DNA of 64,000 bases from Nocardioides phosphati (GCF_014646375.1 NZ_BMNI01000001.1:455949-519948); one strand, 5' to 3'. Counted from the stretch's first letter, positions 1 through 9,494 are shown. Notes: a model not told the origin generated them from the letters alone. A program made the numbers and translations.

Positions 1-1
1 C

Positions 2-64
2 CCGTTGGAACTGTCGGAGCGTACGAAGACCATCATCAGTACCCACGGCTGGCTCGCGAGCTGA
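2..64 (+). CDS. 3' end of an unidentified gene
   Basis: An open frame entering from the left edge ends in TGA at 62-64, giving the tail PLELSERTKTIISTHGWLAS. It lies 23 bases before the next gene, with GGGAAGGGAG between them serving as that gene's ribosome site. Too little is visible to name it, and the frame could be chance. Confidence 0.35.
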   Translation, partial: PLELSERTKTIISTHGWLAS

Positions 65-87
65 CTCGGGAAGGGAGCACCCAGCAC

Positions 88-363
88 ATGACCACGTTCA
101 ACCAGGAACTCACCGGCCGCTACGTCGCGGCCGGCGGCGACCGACCCGACCTCGACGCCCGCCGCGTAGCCCGGGCCGTCTTCGTCCGCGACACCGTCCG
201 CGCCCTCTACAACGCCGACAAGAAGTTCGGCATCGACCCAGCCGACAACGGCTCGCTGGCCGAGCTCGTCGACGCCGCCGAAGAACACCTCGAGCACATC
301 GCCGACGACGTCAGCCAGCGATCCGTCATGGCGCCACCCAACACAGGAGGAGACACCGAATGA
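88..363 (+). CDS. small soluble hypothetical protein (91 aa)
   Basis: This ATG start follows an AGGGAG-type ribosome site. The product is 91 aa, acidic and probably mostly helical, with no signal peptide or membrane segment. Its stop overlaps the ATG of the following lipoprotein gene (ATGA), so the two are translationally coupled. I do not recognise a family. Position suggests a role linked to the two exported proteins that follow, but nothing in the sequence states it. Confidence 0.6.
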   Translation: MTTFNQELTGRYVAAGGDRPDLDARRVARAVFVRDTVRALYNADKKFGIDPADNGSLAELVDAAEEHLEHIADDVSQRSVMAPPNTGGDTE

Positions 364-926
364 GGAAGCACCACTCCGTACTTGGGGGAGTGGCCCTCGC
401 CCTCTCCCTGACCCTCACGGGCTGCTCGGACGACGGCACCGAACCCGACGCCACCGACACGCCCACCGCGACACCGAGCGAGACGCCCACCAGCGCCTCG
501 CCCACGCCGAAGACCACCGAGGAGAAGGCAGCGGCCCAGCTGCAGACCTACCTCGAGGTCCGCGACGTTGCCTATGCGAAGCGGACCATCGACTTCAAGA
601 CCCTCAATCCCGTCGCGACCGGAGGGGAGTTCCTTGAACTGCAGGAGGCGGTCGTGGACATGACGATGGCTGACGTCACCAAGACCGGGAACTACGTCCA
701 CACGATCGGGGAACCGCGCAATCGCGGCAACTCGATCGAGATCACGGACTGCGAGGACCGCTCGGGAGTCACCGTGAAGGTCAAGGGCAAGGTCCGCACG
801 CCCGACTACAAGGCACCGGACGGCAACCCTCTCCGCAACCCGGCGCCGGTGAAGTACACGCTGGTCAAGGACAAGGGCACATGGAAGGTGTCCGAATCTG
901 ATCTGCTCTGGGACCAGTCATGCTGA
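360..926 (+). CDS. predicted lipoprotein (188 aa)
   Basis: The N-terminus has positive charges (MRKHH), a hydrophobic stretch and the lipobox LTLTGC at about residues 17-22, so it should be lipid-anchored on the outer face of the membrane. A Thr/Pro/Ser/Asp-rich linker (about 25-60) precedes a globular part of about 120 residues containing two cysteines (ITDCEDRSG and the C-terminal SC). The C-terminal half has the look of the NTF2-like or SnoaL-like small domains often found in actinobacterial lipoproteins, which is a guess from pattern only. It overlaps the genes on both sides by a few bases and is probably co-transcribed with them. Confidence 0.7.
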   Translation: MRKHHSVLGGVALALSLTLTGCSDDGTEPDATDTPTATPSETPTSASPTPKTTEEKAAAQLQTYLEVRDVAYAKRTIDFKTLNPVATGGEFLELQEAVVDMTMADVTKTGNYVHTIGEPRNRGNSIEITDCEDRSGVTVKVKGKVRTPDYKAPDGNPLRNPAPVKYTLVKDKGTWKVSESDLLWDQSC

Positions 927-1798
927 GGCGCCTTCTTGCGCTGCTGGCGATGCTGGGCGCGTCGTTCGTAGTCGTAGTCGCCGTGGCGCCCTCTGCGATC
1001 GCTGACTGTGACGTCGACGAAGAGACCGGCGAAGTCGTGTGCGAAGACGAAGACGATGGCAACGACGGGGGCACCCACACGGGCGGCTCCTCGACCTGCA
1101 AGTACGACGGGAAAGAGATTCCGTGCACAGGTCCTGAGGGGTCGGTGTGGAGCAGCAAGTACGGGTGCTGGATCGGGGAGAGGGGCCCGGACGACTTGGT
1201 CCCACCCGAGGGTCAGACCAAGGAGGACGGCTGGTGGCATGTCTGCTACTTCCCGCCGCCGGGATCGTCGTGGGAGTACATGTGGATCTTGACCGGCGAG
1301 GTCGGCATCGACCCGGTGGTCCTCGCCCAGCGAGCGATCGCCTCGATGAACCTGGACCCGATCGAGATCGGCATCGTTCCCGAGTCCGCAGCTAACCGCG
1401 CCGGCCTGGTCGGCCTGCCGGTGTGGATGTGGGTCGACCAGCCGACTGACGTCACGTTCGGTCCGATCAGTGCGTCCGCGAGCGAAGGAACGGTCTCGGT
1501 CAGCGCAACGGCCAACGTCTCCAGCATCGTGTGGGACATGGGGGACGGGACGAAGGTGAACTGCACCGGCAAGGGCACGCCGTACGCCGATCACTACGGC
1601 AAGCAGGCCTCCCCGACCTGCGGGCACCGCTACGCGAAGATGTCGGACGACCAGCCCGACGGGGCGTACCAGGTCACCGCCACCAGCCACTGGGTCGTCG
1701 AGTGGACCGGTGGCGGTCAGTCCGGAACCATCGAGTTCGACCTGACCACCGAGCCGCTCCCGATCCGCATCGGGGAGGCCCAGGTGCTCACGCAGTGA
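920..1798 (+). CDS. secreted protein with PKD-like domain (292 aa)
   Basis: MLRRLLALLAMLGASF and the following hydrophobic residues, ending APSAIADC, form a clear Sec signal peptide. An acidic, Cys-containing segment follows, then a C-terminal region (about 180-280) with the PKD-like pattern WDMGDG ... CGHRY, a beta-sandwich fold common in exported proteins. The start overlaps the end of the lipoprotein gene by 7 bases. A lipoprotein/PKD pair of this type is frequent in Nocardioides- and Streptomyces-like genomes (general knowledge), with no known function. The gene ends before the restriction-modification promoter. Confidence 0.65.
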   Translation: MLRRLLALLAMLGASFVVVVAVAPSAIADCDVDEETGEVVCEDEDDGNDGGTHTGGSSTCKYDGKEIPCTGPEGSVWSSKYGCWIGERGPDDLVPPEGQTKEDGWWHVCYFPPPGSSWEYMWILTGEVGIDPVVLAQRAIASMNLDPIEIGIVPESAANRAGLVGLPVWMWVDQPTDVTFGPISASASEGTVSVSATANVSSIVWDMGDGTKVNCTGKGTPYADHYGKQASPTCGHRYAKMSDDQPDGAYQVTATSHWVVEWTGGGQSGTIEFDLTTEPLPIRIGEAQVLTQ

Positions 1799-1889
1799 GC
1801 GGCTTCGGCAACGCGTGCCAACTTCTGCCAGACGCCGGTTAGCGGAGCTCGCCTTCATCCCGTAGGTCGGCGACATTGCGAATGTCACC

Positions 1890-1926
1890 TTCCTGATACA
1901 CGGATCTGTGTAATGTTCCTGATACA
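1890..1926 (+). promoter_or_regulatory. paired TTCCTGATACA repeats before the hsd operon
   Basis: The 11-mer TTCCTGATACA occurs at 1890-1900 and again at 1916-1926, a 26-base period that places both on nearly the same helix face. The second copy ends 30 bases before the hsdM start. TGTGTAATGTT between them could contain a -10 element. The likeliest reader is the XRE protein encoded at the end of this operon (8161-8376), by analogy with controller proteins of restriction systems. Confidence 0.5.
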
Positions 1927-1956
1927 TCAAGCACGGGGATCGAGGAACGAGCGAGC

Positions 1957-3903
1957 ATGGCAGAACCGACCGCGGCAACCGTGACGGCGACGACCGCACG
2001 CATCGTCTGGGACACGGCGGACAAGTTCCTGCGGGACGTGGTCGAGGAAGAGGACTACGGGGACTTCATCCTGCCGTTCACCGTGCTCCGCCGCCTGGAG
2101 TGCATGCTCGCCGGCACGAAGGAAGAGGTGACCAAGTTCGTCGCCTCGCTAGGCGCCCTTCCCCCGCATCTGATCGACATCGCGGTCAAGGACAAGTTCG
2201 GGCTGAGCTTCTACAACGTCTCGCCGCTCGACCTCGCCACCATCGCTTCGGTCGACGACAACGTCGACAAGTCGTTGCAGAGTTACGTGGCAGGGTTCTC
2301 GCACAACATCGCGGACATCTGGGTCGCCTTCGACTTCGCCAGGCGAGCGAAGATCCTCGCCGACGCCAACCGCCTGCACGCCGTGGTCAAGCACTTTTCG
2401 ACCCTCGACCTCTCCCCGGCCGGCCTCGCCGACACCGCAATGGGCGACGTCTTCGAGGACGTCATGTATCGCGCCTTCAACAAGAAGGGCAAGGCCGCGG
2501 GGGCCTTCTACACCCCGCGCGATGCGATCAGGCTCATGGTCGACATCCTCATCACCAACGACGACGACACGCTCGCCGGCGAGAACGCCCTCCGCTCGAT
2601 CTATGACCCGACCGCAGGGTCAGGCGGCATGCTGCTCGTTGCTCAGGACGCGCTGAGGGACATGAACGAGAAGATCGACATCACGCTCTACGGTCAGGAG
2701 CTGATGCCTGCTGCGTTCGGCCTCGGCAAGGCCGACCTGCTCATCCAGGGTGGTCGTCCGGAAGCGATCAAGCAGGGCAACACCCTCGTCGAAGACCTCT
2801 ACGAGGGCCAGACGTTCGACTACGTGCTCTCCAATCCGCCGTTCGGCAAGGACTGGTCTGCCGACCAGAAATCCGTCCGTGAACAGGCCAAGGTGCCCGG
2901 CTCGCGCTTCAGCCACGGTCTGCCGAGCACCACGGACGGCCAGATGCTGTTCCTCGCGCACTGTGCCTCGAAGCTCAGCCCGGCCGACAAGAACGGCCAG
3001 GGCGGCCGCGCCGCAGTGGTCTCCAACGCATCGCCTCTGTTCGCGAGTGACAAGGGCCCGAATGCGATCCGCCAGTGGCTGCTCGAAGAAGACCTCATCG
3101 ATGTGATCGTCGCGCTGCCGAACAGCATGTTCTACGGCACAGGAATCGGGACCTACGTCTGGATCCTCGACCGGAACAAGGATCCGGAGCGCAAGGGAAA
3201 GATCCAGCTCATCGACGGCTCCGGACAGTGGAGGTCCATGCGCAAGCCCATGGGCGAGAAGCGCCGAGAGATGAGCAAGAACAACCGGGACGTGGTGCTC
3301 GAGGCGTACAAGGCGTTCGAGCATGCCGATCCCACGATCTCGCGCGTGATGACTCCCGAGGACTTCATGTTCCGGGACGTACCCGTCTACAAGCAGGCCC
3401 GGTTCGCGACGCGCTTCAGCGATGCGGCCGTCGAGACGCTGCGCGCACGCCGAGACTTCACGGACGGGCACCTCGCGGTTCTGAAGGAGCTTGACGGCAC
3501 GTCCTGGAACGATCTACCGAAGGTCTTCCCGGAAGCCGCGAGAGCCGCCGGTCTGACGGCCCCGCTCGGCCTCGTCGACGCCGTCATGAAGGCGATGGCG
3601 GAGGACGATGACTCCGCGCCACCGGCCGTCGACCGCAAGGGCAAGCCCGTTATCGCCGATGGCTGGAAGATCACCGAACGCGTGCCGCTGAGCGAGGACG
3701 TCACCGAGCACATGGAGCGCGAGGTGCTGCCATTCGCGCCCGACGCCCAATGGGACGTGACGAAGGCCAAGCACGCCACCGAGATCCCGTTTACGCGGAT
3801 CTTCTACGTGCCCGAGGAGCCGCGTCCACTCGCAGAGATCGACGCCGACGTGCAGCGGCTCATGGGTGAACTCGCCACGATGTTCGAGGCGGTCAGGGAG
3901 TGA
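1957..3903 (+). CDS. hsdM: type I restriction-modification system, methyltransferase subunit HsdM
   Basis: This 648-aa protein is the adenine N6 methyltransferase subunit, which uses S-adenosylmethionine and works with HsdS. An N-terminal HsdM helical domain (about 1-150) is followed by the N6-methylase core. The SAM-binding motif reads DPTAGSGGML near residue 218 and the catalytic motif NPPFG near 293. The C-terminal part (about 500-648) is longer than in minimal HsdM proteins but typical of the larger subfamily. The ATG start lies behind the repeat pair at 1890-1926. Its stop overlaps the next start (GTGA), so hsdM, hsdS, hsdR and the XRE gene form one tightly coupled operon. Confidence 0.95.
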   Translation: MAEPTAATVTATTARIVWDTADKFLRDVVEEEDYGDFILPFTVLRRLECMLAGTKEEVTKFVASLGALPPHLIDIAVKDKFGLSFYNVSPLDLATIASVDDNVDKSLQSYVAGFSHNIADIWVAFDFARRAKILADANRLHAVVKHFSTLDLSPAGLADTAMGDVFEDVMYRAFNKKGKAAGAFYTPRDAIRLMVDILITNDDDTLAGENALRSIYDPTAGSGGMLLVAQDALRDMNEKIDITLYGQELMPAAFGLGKADLLIQGGRPEAIKQGNTLVEDLYEGQTFDYVLSNPPFGKDWSADQKSVREQAKVPGSRFSHGLPSTTDGQMLFLAHCASKLSPADKNGQGGRAAVVSNASPLFASDKGPNAIRQWLLEEDLIDVIVALPNSMFYGTGIGTYVWILDRNKDPERKGKIQLIDGSGQWRSMRKPMGEKRREMSKNNRDVVLEAYKAFEHADPTISRVMTPEDFMFRDVPVYKQARFATRFSDAAVETLRARRDFTDGHLAVLKELDGTSWNDLPKVFPEAARAAGLTAPLGLVDAVMKAMAEDDDSAPPAVDRKGKPVIADGWKITERVPLSEDVTEHMEREVLPFAPDAQWDVTKAKHATEIPFTRIFYVPEEPRPLAEIDADVQRLMGELATMFEAVRE

Positions 3904-5045
3904 GCGCCCCCTGGCTCGATTCGATGCCATCGACCTGGCGGCAGATTGCCCTTCAGTACCTCGCGACCGTCGGAACCGGATCGAAAGATACGGTCAACGC
4001 GGTGGAGGATGGCGAGCACCCGTTCATCGTGCGCTCAGCCGAGCCTCTGGCGATCGATACCTTCACTTTCGACACCGAGGCAATCCTGACGGCAGGCGAT
4101 GGCGCGGTCGGTGAGATCTTCCATCACATCAAGGGCAAGTTCGATGCTCACCAGCGCGTTTACGTGATCCATGACTTCCAGGGCATCGATGGTCGGTACC
4201 TCTACTGGTACTTCTCGTCAGAGTTCCGGCGCGCGGTTTCGTATGGCGGAGCGCAGACCACAGTTGCATCCCTTCGGCGTTCGATGTTCACAACGTTCCC
4301 CGTAGCTGTGCCACCGCCGAACGTCCAGCGTCTCATCGCCGACTTCCTCGACCGAGAGACCCGAGAGATCGACGTGATGATCGGCAAGCTGGACGGGCTC
4401 GCTGATCAACTGCGAACGCTCCACAGGACGAACCTCGTCGCCCTGGGTCACCAGCTCTGTTCTCCTGGTCCGTCCGCACGCGTCGGACTGCTGTTGACGA
4501 AGCGGTCTCGCGCAGTACGTCCAGACGACGGAGTCGTGACAGCGTTCCGGGACGGTCAGGTGGCGCTTCGTTCCCGACGGCGTGAAAAGGGCTTCACCAT
4601 GTCCTTCAGTGAGGCGGGATACCAAGGCGTCGAGCCGGGGGACTTCGTCTTTCACGGCCTCGACGGCTTCGCAGGTGCGGTGGGAGTCTCGGAGGATCGA
4701 GGCAAGGTCAGCCCCGTCTACCACGTGTGCACCGCGACCCCCCTCGCGTCCGAGAGGTTCATGGCGTGGGCGCTGCGAGCGCTGGCCGCGAACGGATTCC
4801 TTGAGGCCTATGCCTTCTCCGTCCGTCAGCGGTCCGTCGACTTCCGAAACTGGGCGACCTTCGCCGGGTTGCCGATCACTTACATCCCTCTCGACGAGCA
4901 GGTCCGACTCGCCGACCGCCTCGACGAGGTCACCGAGAAGATCGACGCCATGCTGGCGAAGGTCGCCGAGTTGAAAGCACTGCTCATCGAGCGCCGCACC
5001 GCGCTCATCACCGACGTGGTGACCGGGCGGAAGGAAGTCGCATGA
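3900..5045 (+). CDS. hsdS: type I restriction-modification system, specificity subunit HsdS
   Basis: The 381-aa protein should choose the DNA target of the complex. Two target-recognition halves are visible: residues 1-170 end in a conserved helix region (PPPNVQRLIADFLDRETREI) and residues 190-381 end similarly (DRLDEVTEKIDAMLAKVAEL), giving the usual pseudo-symmetric layout with two coiled-coil spacers. The first recognition domain is better preserved in pattern than the second. The start is GTG, overlapping the hsdM stop by 4 bases, and the end overlaps hsdR by 4. The recognition sequence cannot be read from the protein alone. Confidence 0.9.
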   Translation: MSAPWLDSMPSTWRQIALQYLATVGTGSKDTVNAVEDGEHPFIVRSAEPLAIDTFTFDTEAILTAGDGAVGEIFHHIKGKFDAHQRVYVIHDFQGIDGRYLYWYFSSEFRRAVSYGGAQTTVASLRRSMFTTFPVAVPPPNVQRLIADFLDRETREIDVMIGKLDGLADQLRTLHRTNLVALGHQLCSPGPSARVGLLLTKRSRAVRPDDGVVTAFRDGQVALRSRRREKGFTMSFSEAGYQGVEPGDFVFHGLDGFAGAVGVSEDRGKVSPVYHVCTATPLASERFMAWALRALAANGFLEAYAFSVRQRSVDFRNWATFAGLPITYIPLDEQVRLADRLDEVTEKIDAMLAKVAELKALLIERRTALITDVVTGRKEVA

Positions 5046-8000
5046 GCCACGCGCAGCTGATGGAGCTGGAGTTCGAGACCAACCTCTGCACGGAACTCTC
5101 CGAACGCGGCTGGCTGTACGAGAGCGACGGCAAGCCGCTCGGCTGGGACGTCGCTCTCGCGATGGTGCCGGACGACGTGCTGCACTGGCTCAGGACTCAG
5201 TACCCGGACGAGTACGAGAAGGCCGTGCCTGGCGACCTGATCGACGGGCAGAAGACCGACGCTGAGCGCAAGCTGCTCCAGCACATCACCAAGGAGCTCG
5301 CCAAGGCCACGAGGATGGACCCGACCACGGGTCATCCGGTGGGCGGGCTGCTGGGCGTGCTGCGCAAGGGCTTCACCTACGCCCAGGTCGGTCGACCGGC
5401 GGCGAAGTTCGGGCCGATGATGGCGTTCCCGCCGGCGAACCCCAACCTCACCGAGGTAGTCGAGGCGGCTGCATCGGTCCGCCTGCGGATCCTTCGCCAA
5501 GTTCGCTTCGACACCACGAGCACCGAGACTCTCGACGTCGTGCTCACCGCCAACGGCCTCCCCGTGGCGACGTTGGAGCTGAAGACCGACAACACCCAGA
5601 CGGTCAACCACGCGATCCGGCAGTACAAGGAGGACCGCAAGCCCGGGAAGAACCGCCCGTTGCTCACGCCAGGCCGCGCTCTCGTGCACTTCGCGGTGTC
5701 CAACGACCTCGTATACATGACCACGAAGCTCGAGGGTGGGGACACGGTGTTCCTGCCCTTCAACCAGGGCAACGAAGGGCACGAAGGTAACCCGCCGTCG
5801 GGCACCGGCTCCTCGACGAACTACCTGTGGCGCGAGATCCTCGCCCGCCCGATGTTCATGCGCATCCTCAAGGACTTCGCGCTCTTCGAGCCGGGCAAGT
5901 CGGGCAGGAGGGACGAGGGCCGCCTGGTCTTCCCGCGGTTCCACCAGCTGCGCGCCGTCGAGCGGGTGGTCGCCGACATCGACGCGAACGGCACTGGCAA
6001 GCGCTACCTGATCTGGCACTCGGCCGGCTCGGGGAAGACGAAGACGATCGCGTGGCTTAGCCACAGGCTGATCCGCCACATGAACGCCGAGTCCAAGTCG
6101 ACCTTCGACTCCGTCATCGTCGTCACCGATCGCACCGTGCTCGACGAGAACATCCGCGATGACATGACCTTGGTCCAGTCGAGCAAGGGGCTCGTCGTCG
6201 CCGTCGGAGAGAAGTCCGGGGCTAAGTCGCCGCAGCTGAAGAAGGCACTGCTCGAGGGCGACCACATCATCACCTGCACCCTGCAGACCTTCCCCGAGGT
6301 CATGAAGCTGATTGAGGACACCCAGGAGCTGCGGGGCAGGCACTGGGCGGTCGTGGCCGACGAGGCGCACTCGTCGCAGTCCGGGGCAACCGCGCGCCAG
6401 CTCAAGGAGCTGCTCGCCGACGTCGAGCTCGACGCCAACGAGGACGACATCGGCGCTGACGACCTGCTGCGGGCCAAGGACTCGGCCATCGCCGCGTCCA
6501 GCAACATCACCTTCATCGCGCTCACCGCGACCCCGAAGGCGAAGACGCTGCGCTTGTTCGGCACTGAGAGTGACGGCCGCTGGGAGGCCTTCGACACCTA
6601 CACGATGGCGCAGGCGATCGAGGAAGGCTTCATCCTCGACGTGCTCACGAACTACTCGACCTACGACATGTTCCTCCGAGTGAAGAGCACGCTCGAGGGC
6701 GACGAGTCCGAGAGCGAGATCCACGTCAACACTGGCGAGGCGGTCACCAACATCGTTCGCTACGCGCGCCTCCACCCGACCGCGATCGCGCAGAAGGTCC
6801 GCGTCGTCATCGAGCACTTCCGGCGGAACGTCATGCACATGCTCGGCGGCGAGGCGAAGGCGATGGTCGTGACGAGCTCGCGCATCGAGGCGCTCAGCTG
6901 GTCGAGGAAGATGGACGACTACATCGCGGCCCAGGGCTACAACGACATGAGCACGCTGGTCGCGTTCTCCGGTTCGCTCACCGACGAGGCCGGCGAGACG
7001 GTCACCGAGGTCTCGCTCAACGCTCGCAGCGACGTTGGCAAGGCGTTCCGCGAGGAGGGCATCTACAAGGTCCTCATCGTCGCCAACAAGTTCCAGACCG
7101 GCTTCGACGAACCGCGCCTCCTGGCCATGTACGTCGACAAGAAGCTCTCTGGCGTCGCCACGGTGCAGACGCTCTCGCGGCTGAACCGAATCTACCCGGG
7201 CAAGACCGCGCCGATGGTCGTCGACTTCCGCAACACTCCGGCAAGCGTCCAGGAGGACTTCAAGCTCTACTACTCCGACGCCCACGTCGACGGGGATGTC
7301 GATCCCAACGCGCTCTACACGATCGGCGAACGGCTCGACACCGCGGGGCTCTATTCCCACAAGGAGATGGACGCGGTCGCTGACGCCTTCCTGGGCGATG
7401 CCGGTGGAGAGGCCATCGCAAAGGTCCTCTCGCCAATCAAAAACCGCTGGACGGGTCAATGGCGGCAGGCGGTGCTGTCCAAGGACAAGGCTCAGAAGGA
7501 GACGCTCGATTCCTTCCGCGCCGACGTGCTCGGATACCGCAATGCCTGGCAATTCCTCAGCCAGATCGTCGACTACCAGGACCCCGAGCTGCACCGCCGC
7601 GCGATCCTCGCCACGCTATTAGCGCGCAATCTCCACACCGACGGCAGTGCCTACGACGACAGCTACCTCGACGGCGTGCAACTCTCGGGAGTGAAGTTCG
7701 TGCCGTCGGCCATCGGTGAGGATCACTCGCTGAGCGAGGGCGGCGTCGATGGGATCAAGCTCCCGGGCTTCGACGGTGAATACAAGGGCGCGTCTGCGCC
7801 CAAGCGCGGTCCGCTCGACGAGGCCATCGACAAAGTCAACGAGATGTTCCAGGCCAAGGGCGTCGACGTGAGCCCGGAGAGCGTGTCCGGCTTCATCACG
7901 ACGTTCTGGGGATTCCTCGATGCGAACGACGAGGCCGTGGCGATGGCGACGAACAACACCGTCGCCCAGCTCAAGGCATCCGAGGGATTCGGCAGCGCCG

Positions 8001-8164
8001 TCGGGTTGGCCGTGCTCAAGACGTGCCAGGAGTCGCAGGAGATCCAGTCGTACATGACGGACCCCGCGTTCATCACCGAGATCGCGAACATCGCTGCGGA
8101 TGCACTGCACTCACGGCATCACCGTGCCTCAGATGGGAGCGCGCCGGAGACGTCGGAGTCATGA
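5042..8164 (+). CDS. hsdR: type I restriction-modification system, endonuclease/translocase subunit HsdR
   Basis: The 1040-aa motor and nuclease subunit. The N-terminal PD-(D/E)XK nuclease is visible as LDVVLTANGLPVATLELKTDN (split D...ELK) around residues 165-185. The superfamily 2 helicase part has Walker A SAGSGKT near 328 and the DEAH box VADEAHSS near 440, followed by a second RecA-like domain with QTGFDEP and LSRLNRI motifs (about 685-720). Length and motif order match complete HsdR proteins, so restriction should be active. The stop overlaps the ATG of the XRE gene. Confidence 0.95.
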   Translation: MSHAQLMELEFETNLCTELSERGWLYESDGKPLGWDVALAMVPDDVLHWLRTQYPDEYEKAVPGDLIDGQKTDAERKLLQHITKELAKATRMDPTTGHPVGGLLGVLRKGFTYAQVGRPAAKFGPMMAFPPANPNLTEVVEAAASVRLRILRQVRFDTTSTETLDVVLTANGLPVATLELKTDNTQTVNHAIRQYKEDRKPGKNRPLLTPGRALVHFAVSNDLVYMTTKLEGGDTVFLPFNQGNEGHEGNPPSGTGSSTNYLWREILARPMFMRILKDFALFEPGKSGRRDEGRLVFPRFHQLRAVERVVADIDANGTGKRYLIWHSAGSGKTKTIAWLSHRLIRHMNAESKSTFDSVIVVTDRTVLDENIRDDMTLVQSSKGLVVAVGEKSGAKSPQLKKALLEGDHIITCTLQTFPEVMKLIEDTQELRGRHWAVVADEAHSSQSGATARQLKELLADVELDANEDDIGADDLLRAKDSAIAASSNITFIALTATPKAKTLRLFGTESDGRWEAFDTYTMAQAIEEGFILDVLTNYSTYDMFLRVKSTLEGDESESEIHVNTGEAVTNIVRYARLHPTAIAQKVRVVIEHFRRNVMHMLGGEAKAMVVTSSRIEALSWSRKMDDYIAAQGYNDMSTLVAFSGSLTDEAGETVTEVSLNARSDVGKAFREEGIYKVLIVANKFQTGFDEPRLLAMYVDKKLSGVATVQTLSRLNRIYPGKTAPMVVDFRNTPASVQEDFKLYYSDAHVDGDVDPNALYTIGERLDTAGLYSHKEMDAVADAFLGDAGGEAIAKVLSPIKNRWTGQWRQAVLSKDKAQKETLDSFRADVLGYRNAWQFLSQIVDYQDPELHRRAILATLLARNLHTDGSAYDDSYLDGVQLSGVKFVPSAIGEDHSLSEGGVDGIKLPGFDGEYKGASAPKRGPLDEAIDKVNEMFQAKGVDVSPESVSGFITTFWGFLDANDEAVAMATNNTVAQLKASEGFGSAVGLAVLKTCQESQEIQSYMTDPAFITEIANIAADALHSRHHRASDGSAPETSES

Positions 8165-8376
8165 GCGTCGAGGAGCAGTCGCGACCGTCCTTCGGCCAGA
8201 TCATCAGGGAGGCCCGCAAGAAGCGCGGGTGGTCGCAAGGGCAGCTTGGACAGAAGTCAGGGCTGTCTCGCCCGACGATCGCTCGCGTCGAAGCCGACAG
8301 CGACGTCACGACAGCCACCATCGGCAAGATCGCTCAAGCACTCGGGCTCACGCTCGAGCTGACCGACCGCGGCTGA
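8161..8376 (+). CDS. XRE-family regulator of the hsd operon (71 aa)
   Basis: A single helix-turn-helix domain of the Cro/CI type: FGQIIREARKKRGWSQGQLG, then SGLSRPTIARVEAD as the recognition region. The start chosen is the ATG that overlaps the hsdR stop (ATGA); an in-frame upstream start would lie deep inside hsdR. A small HTH protein as the last gene of a type I system suggests a controller that tunes expression, probably through the TTCCTGATACA repeats at 1890-1926. It could instead be an antitoxin-like HTH, but no toxin partner is seen. Confidence 0.85.
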   Translation: MSVEEQSRPSFGQIIREARKKRGWSQGQLGQKSGLSRPTIARVEADSDVTTATIGKIAQALGLTLELTDRG

Positions 8377-8460
8377 AAATTTGGGCCGGCCGACCTCAGC
8401 CTGAGCGTGGGCCGGCACCTCCGGGCAGGGGTATGCATCAGCGATGCGTGGATTGCGAAC

Positions 8461-9456
8461 TCATCGATCATGGGGCAAACGACTGGCGAGGAGGACGTCA
8501 GCGAACTGCTCCCTGGCTCGGGCCAGATCGAGGCTGCCGCCGTGCAGCCGTGAGAGCAGCTCCTCGACCGGGAGTCTCCACAGGTATCCGTGACGGGAGA
8601 AGTACCAGCCGACCGCACGAATCCGCTGCCGGTCGGTGGTGTCGGCCAGCAGATAGCCCAGGAGTTGCCACACAGTGATCTTGTTCAGCGCGGGGGTCTT
8701 CACGGTCTTCAGCTCGAGCAGTGTGCCATCGACGATGAGGTCCGCGTCCGCGCCGCCGAGGTCACTGCTGCGGTCGAAGGTGGGGTTGGAGACCACTTGC
8801 TGGTGGTGGCCGGCGAGTTCGGGCTGGCTCTCGGTGAACAGCAGAGTCAAGGTGGCGACGTCATTGACGAGCCGATCGTCGACGAGTCCCAAGAGTTCGT
8901 CCAGCCCGGCGTGGGGGCCGGCAAGGAGGAGCGGGTGTTGGGTCAGGTACGACTCCGGGACGCGGTAAAGCTGTTCGTAAAGCGCTAAGAGCCCACACAG
9001 CCTGGCGGCCCTCGTAGACGAAGGGTGCGCGCCTGCCTCGCTAGCGCCGCTCGGTCTGGTCTGGATGTCGGCGACAGCTTCAACCAGTTCGGTCCATGCG
9101 GCTGGTGACGACGGCTTGTGCCAGCGGCGCCTGAGATTTCTGGCACCCGCCGCGGCGACAAATCCGGCCGGATCCTGGGGGGCCAGTAGGAGTCGGATTC
9201 GGTAGTCGAAGGCTGTTCCGGCCGCACCCCAGTCGAATTGGCTGTCCCCTGCCAGCTCGGCTCCTGGCAACACCTTGGGCTGGCCTGGGTTGAACCGGTC
9301 GAGCGTGACAAGCGACTGGGATCGGCCGTCGATCGTGATCGACGAGGCGGGGACTGAGGTCGCCGCGAATCGGACCTCTTTGACGTGGGGGTACGTGACC
9401 TCGAAGTGACGACGGACCGCGCTCTCAGGATCGTCGAGGTGCCTCGTCAGCGACAT
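8461..9456 (-). CDS. PD-(D/E)XK nuclease-like protein (331 aa)
   Basis: I do not recognise a named family. The C-terminal third carries DADLIVDGTLLELKTVK followed by WQLLGYLLAD, which fits the core of a PD-(D/E)XK nuclease fold (Asp, then E-x-K on the next strand, then a helix). The N-terminal 200 residues are alpha/beta with many Arg and Trp. The start used is the ATG at 9456, MSLTRHLDD; a longer reading from 9525 would run into the repeat at 9495-9590. It converges on the hsd operon, so an accessory defence role is plausible. A structural rather than catalytic PD-(D/E)XK domain is also possible. Confidence 0.55.
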   Translation of the reverse strand: MSLTRHLDDPESAVRRHFEVTYPHVKEVRFAATSVPASSITIDGRSQSLVTLDRFNPGQPKVLPGAELAGDSQFDWGAAGTAFDYRIRLLLAPQDPAGFVAAAGARNLRRRWHKPSSPAAWTELVEAVADIQTRPSGASEAGAHPSSTRAARLCGLLALYEQLYRVPESYLTQHPLLLAGPHAGLDELLGLVDDRLVNDVATLTLLFTESQPELAGHHQQVVSNPTFDRSSDLGGADADLIVDGTLLELKTVKTPALNKITVWQLLGYLLADTTDRQRIRAVGWYFSRHGYLWRLPVEELLSRLHGGSLDLARAREQFADVLLASRLPHDR

Positions 9457-9494
9457 GTTGTCGACGCTACGCGCTGGCGCCGAGCTTCGACTGA

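Noticed and set aside
4880..7594. 904-codon minus-strand frame opposite hsdR
   Set aside because: Long antisense frame caused by GC-rich third positions; hsdR on the plus strand has complete nuclease and helicase motifs.
8377..8460. Possible terminator between the XRE gene and the PD-(D/E)XK gene
   Set aside because: GGGCCGGC occurs twice as a direct repeat and GCATCAGCGATGC is a short stem, but no strong stem with a T-run is present.
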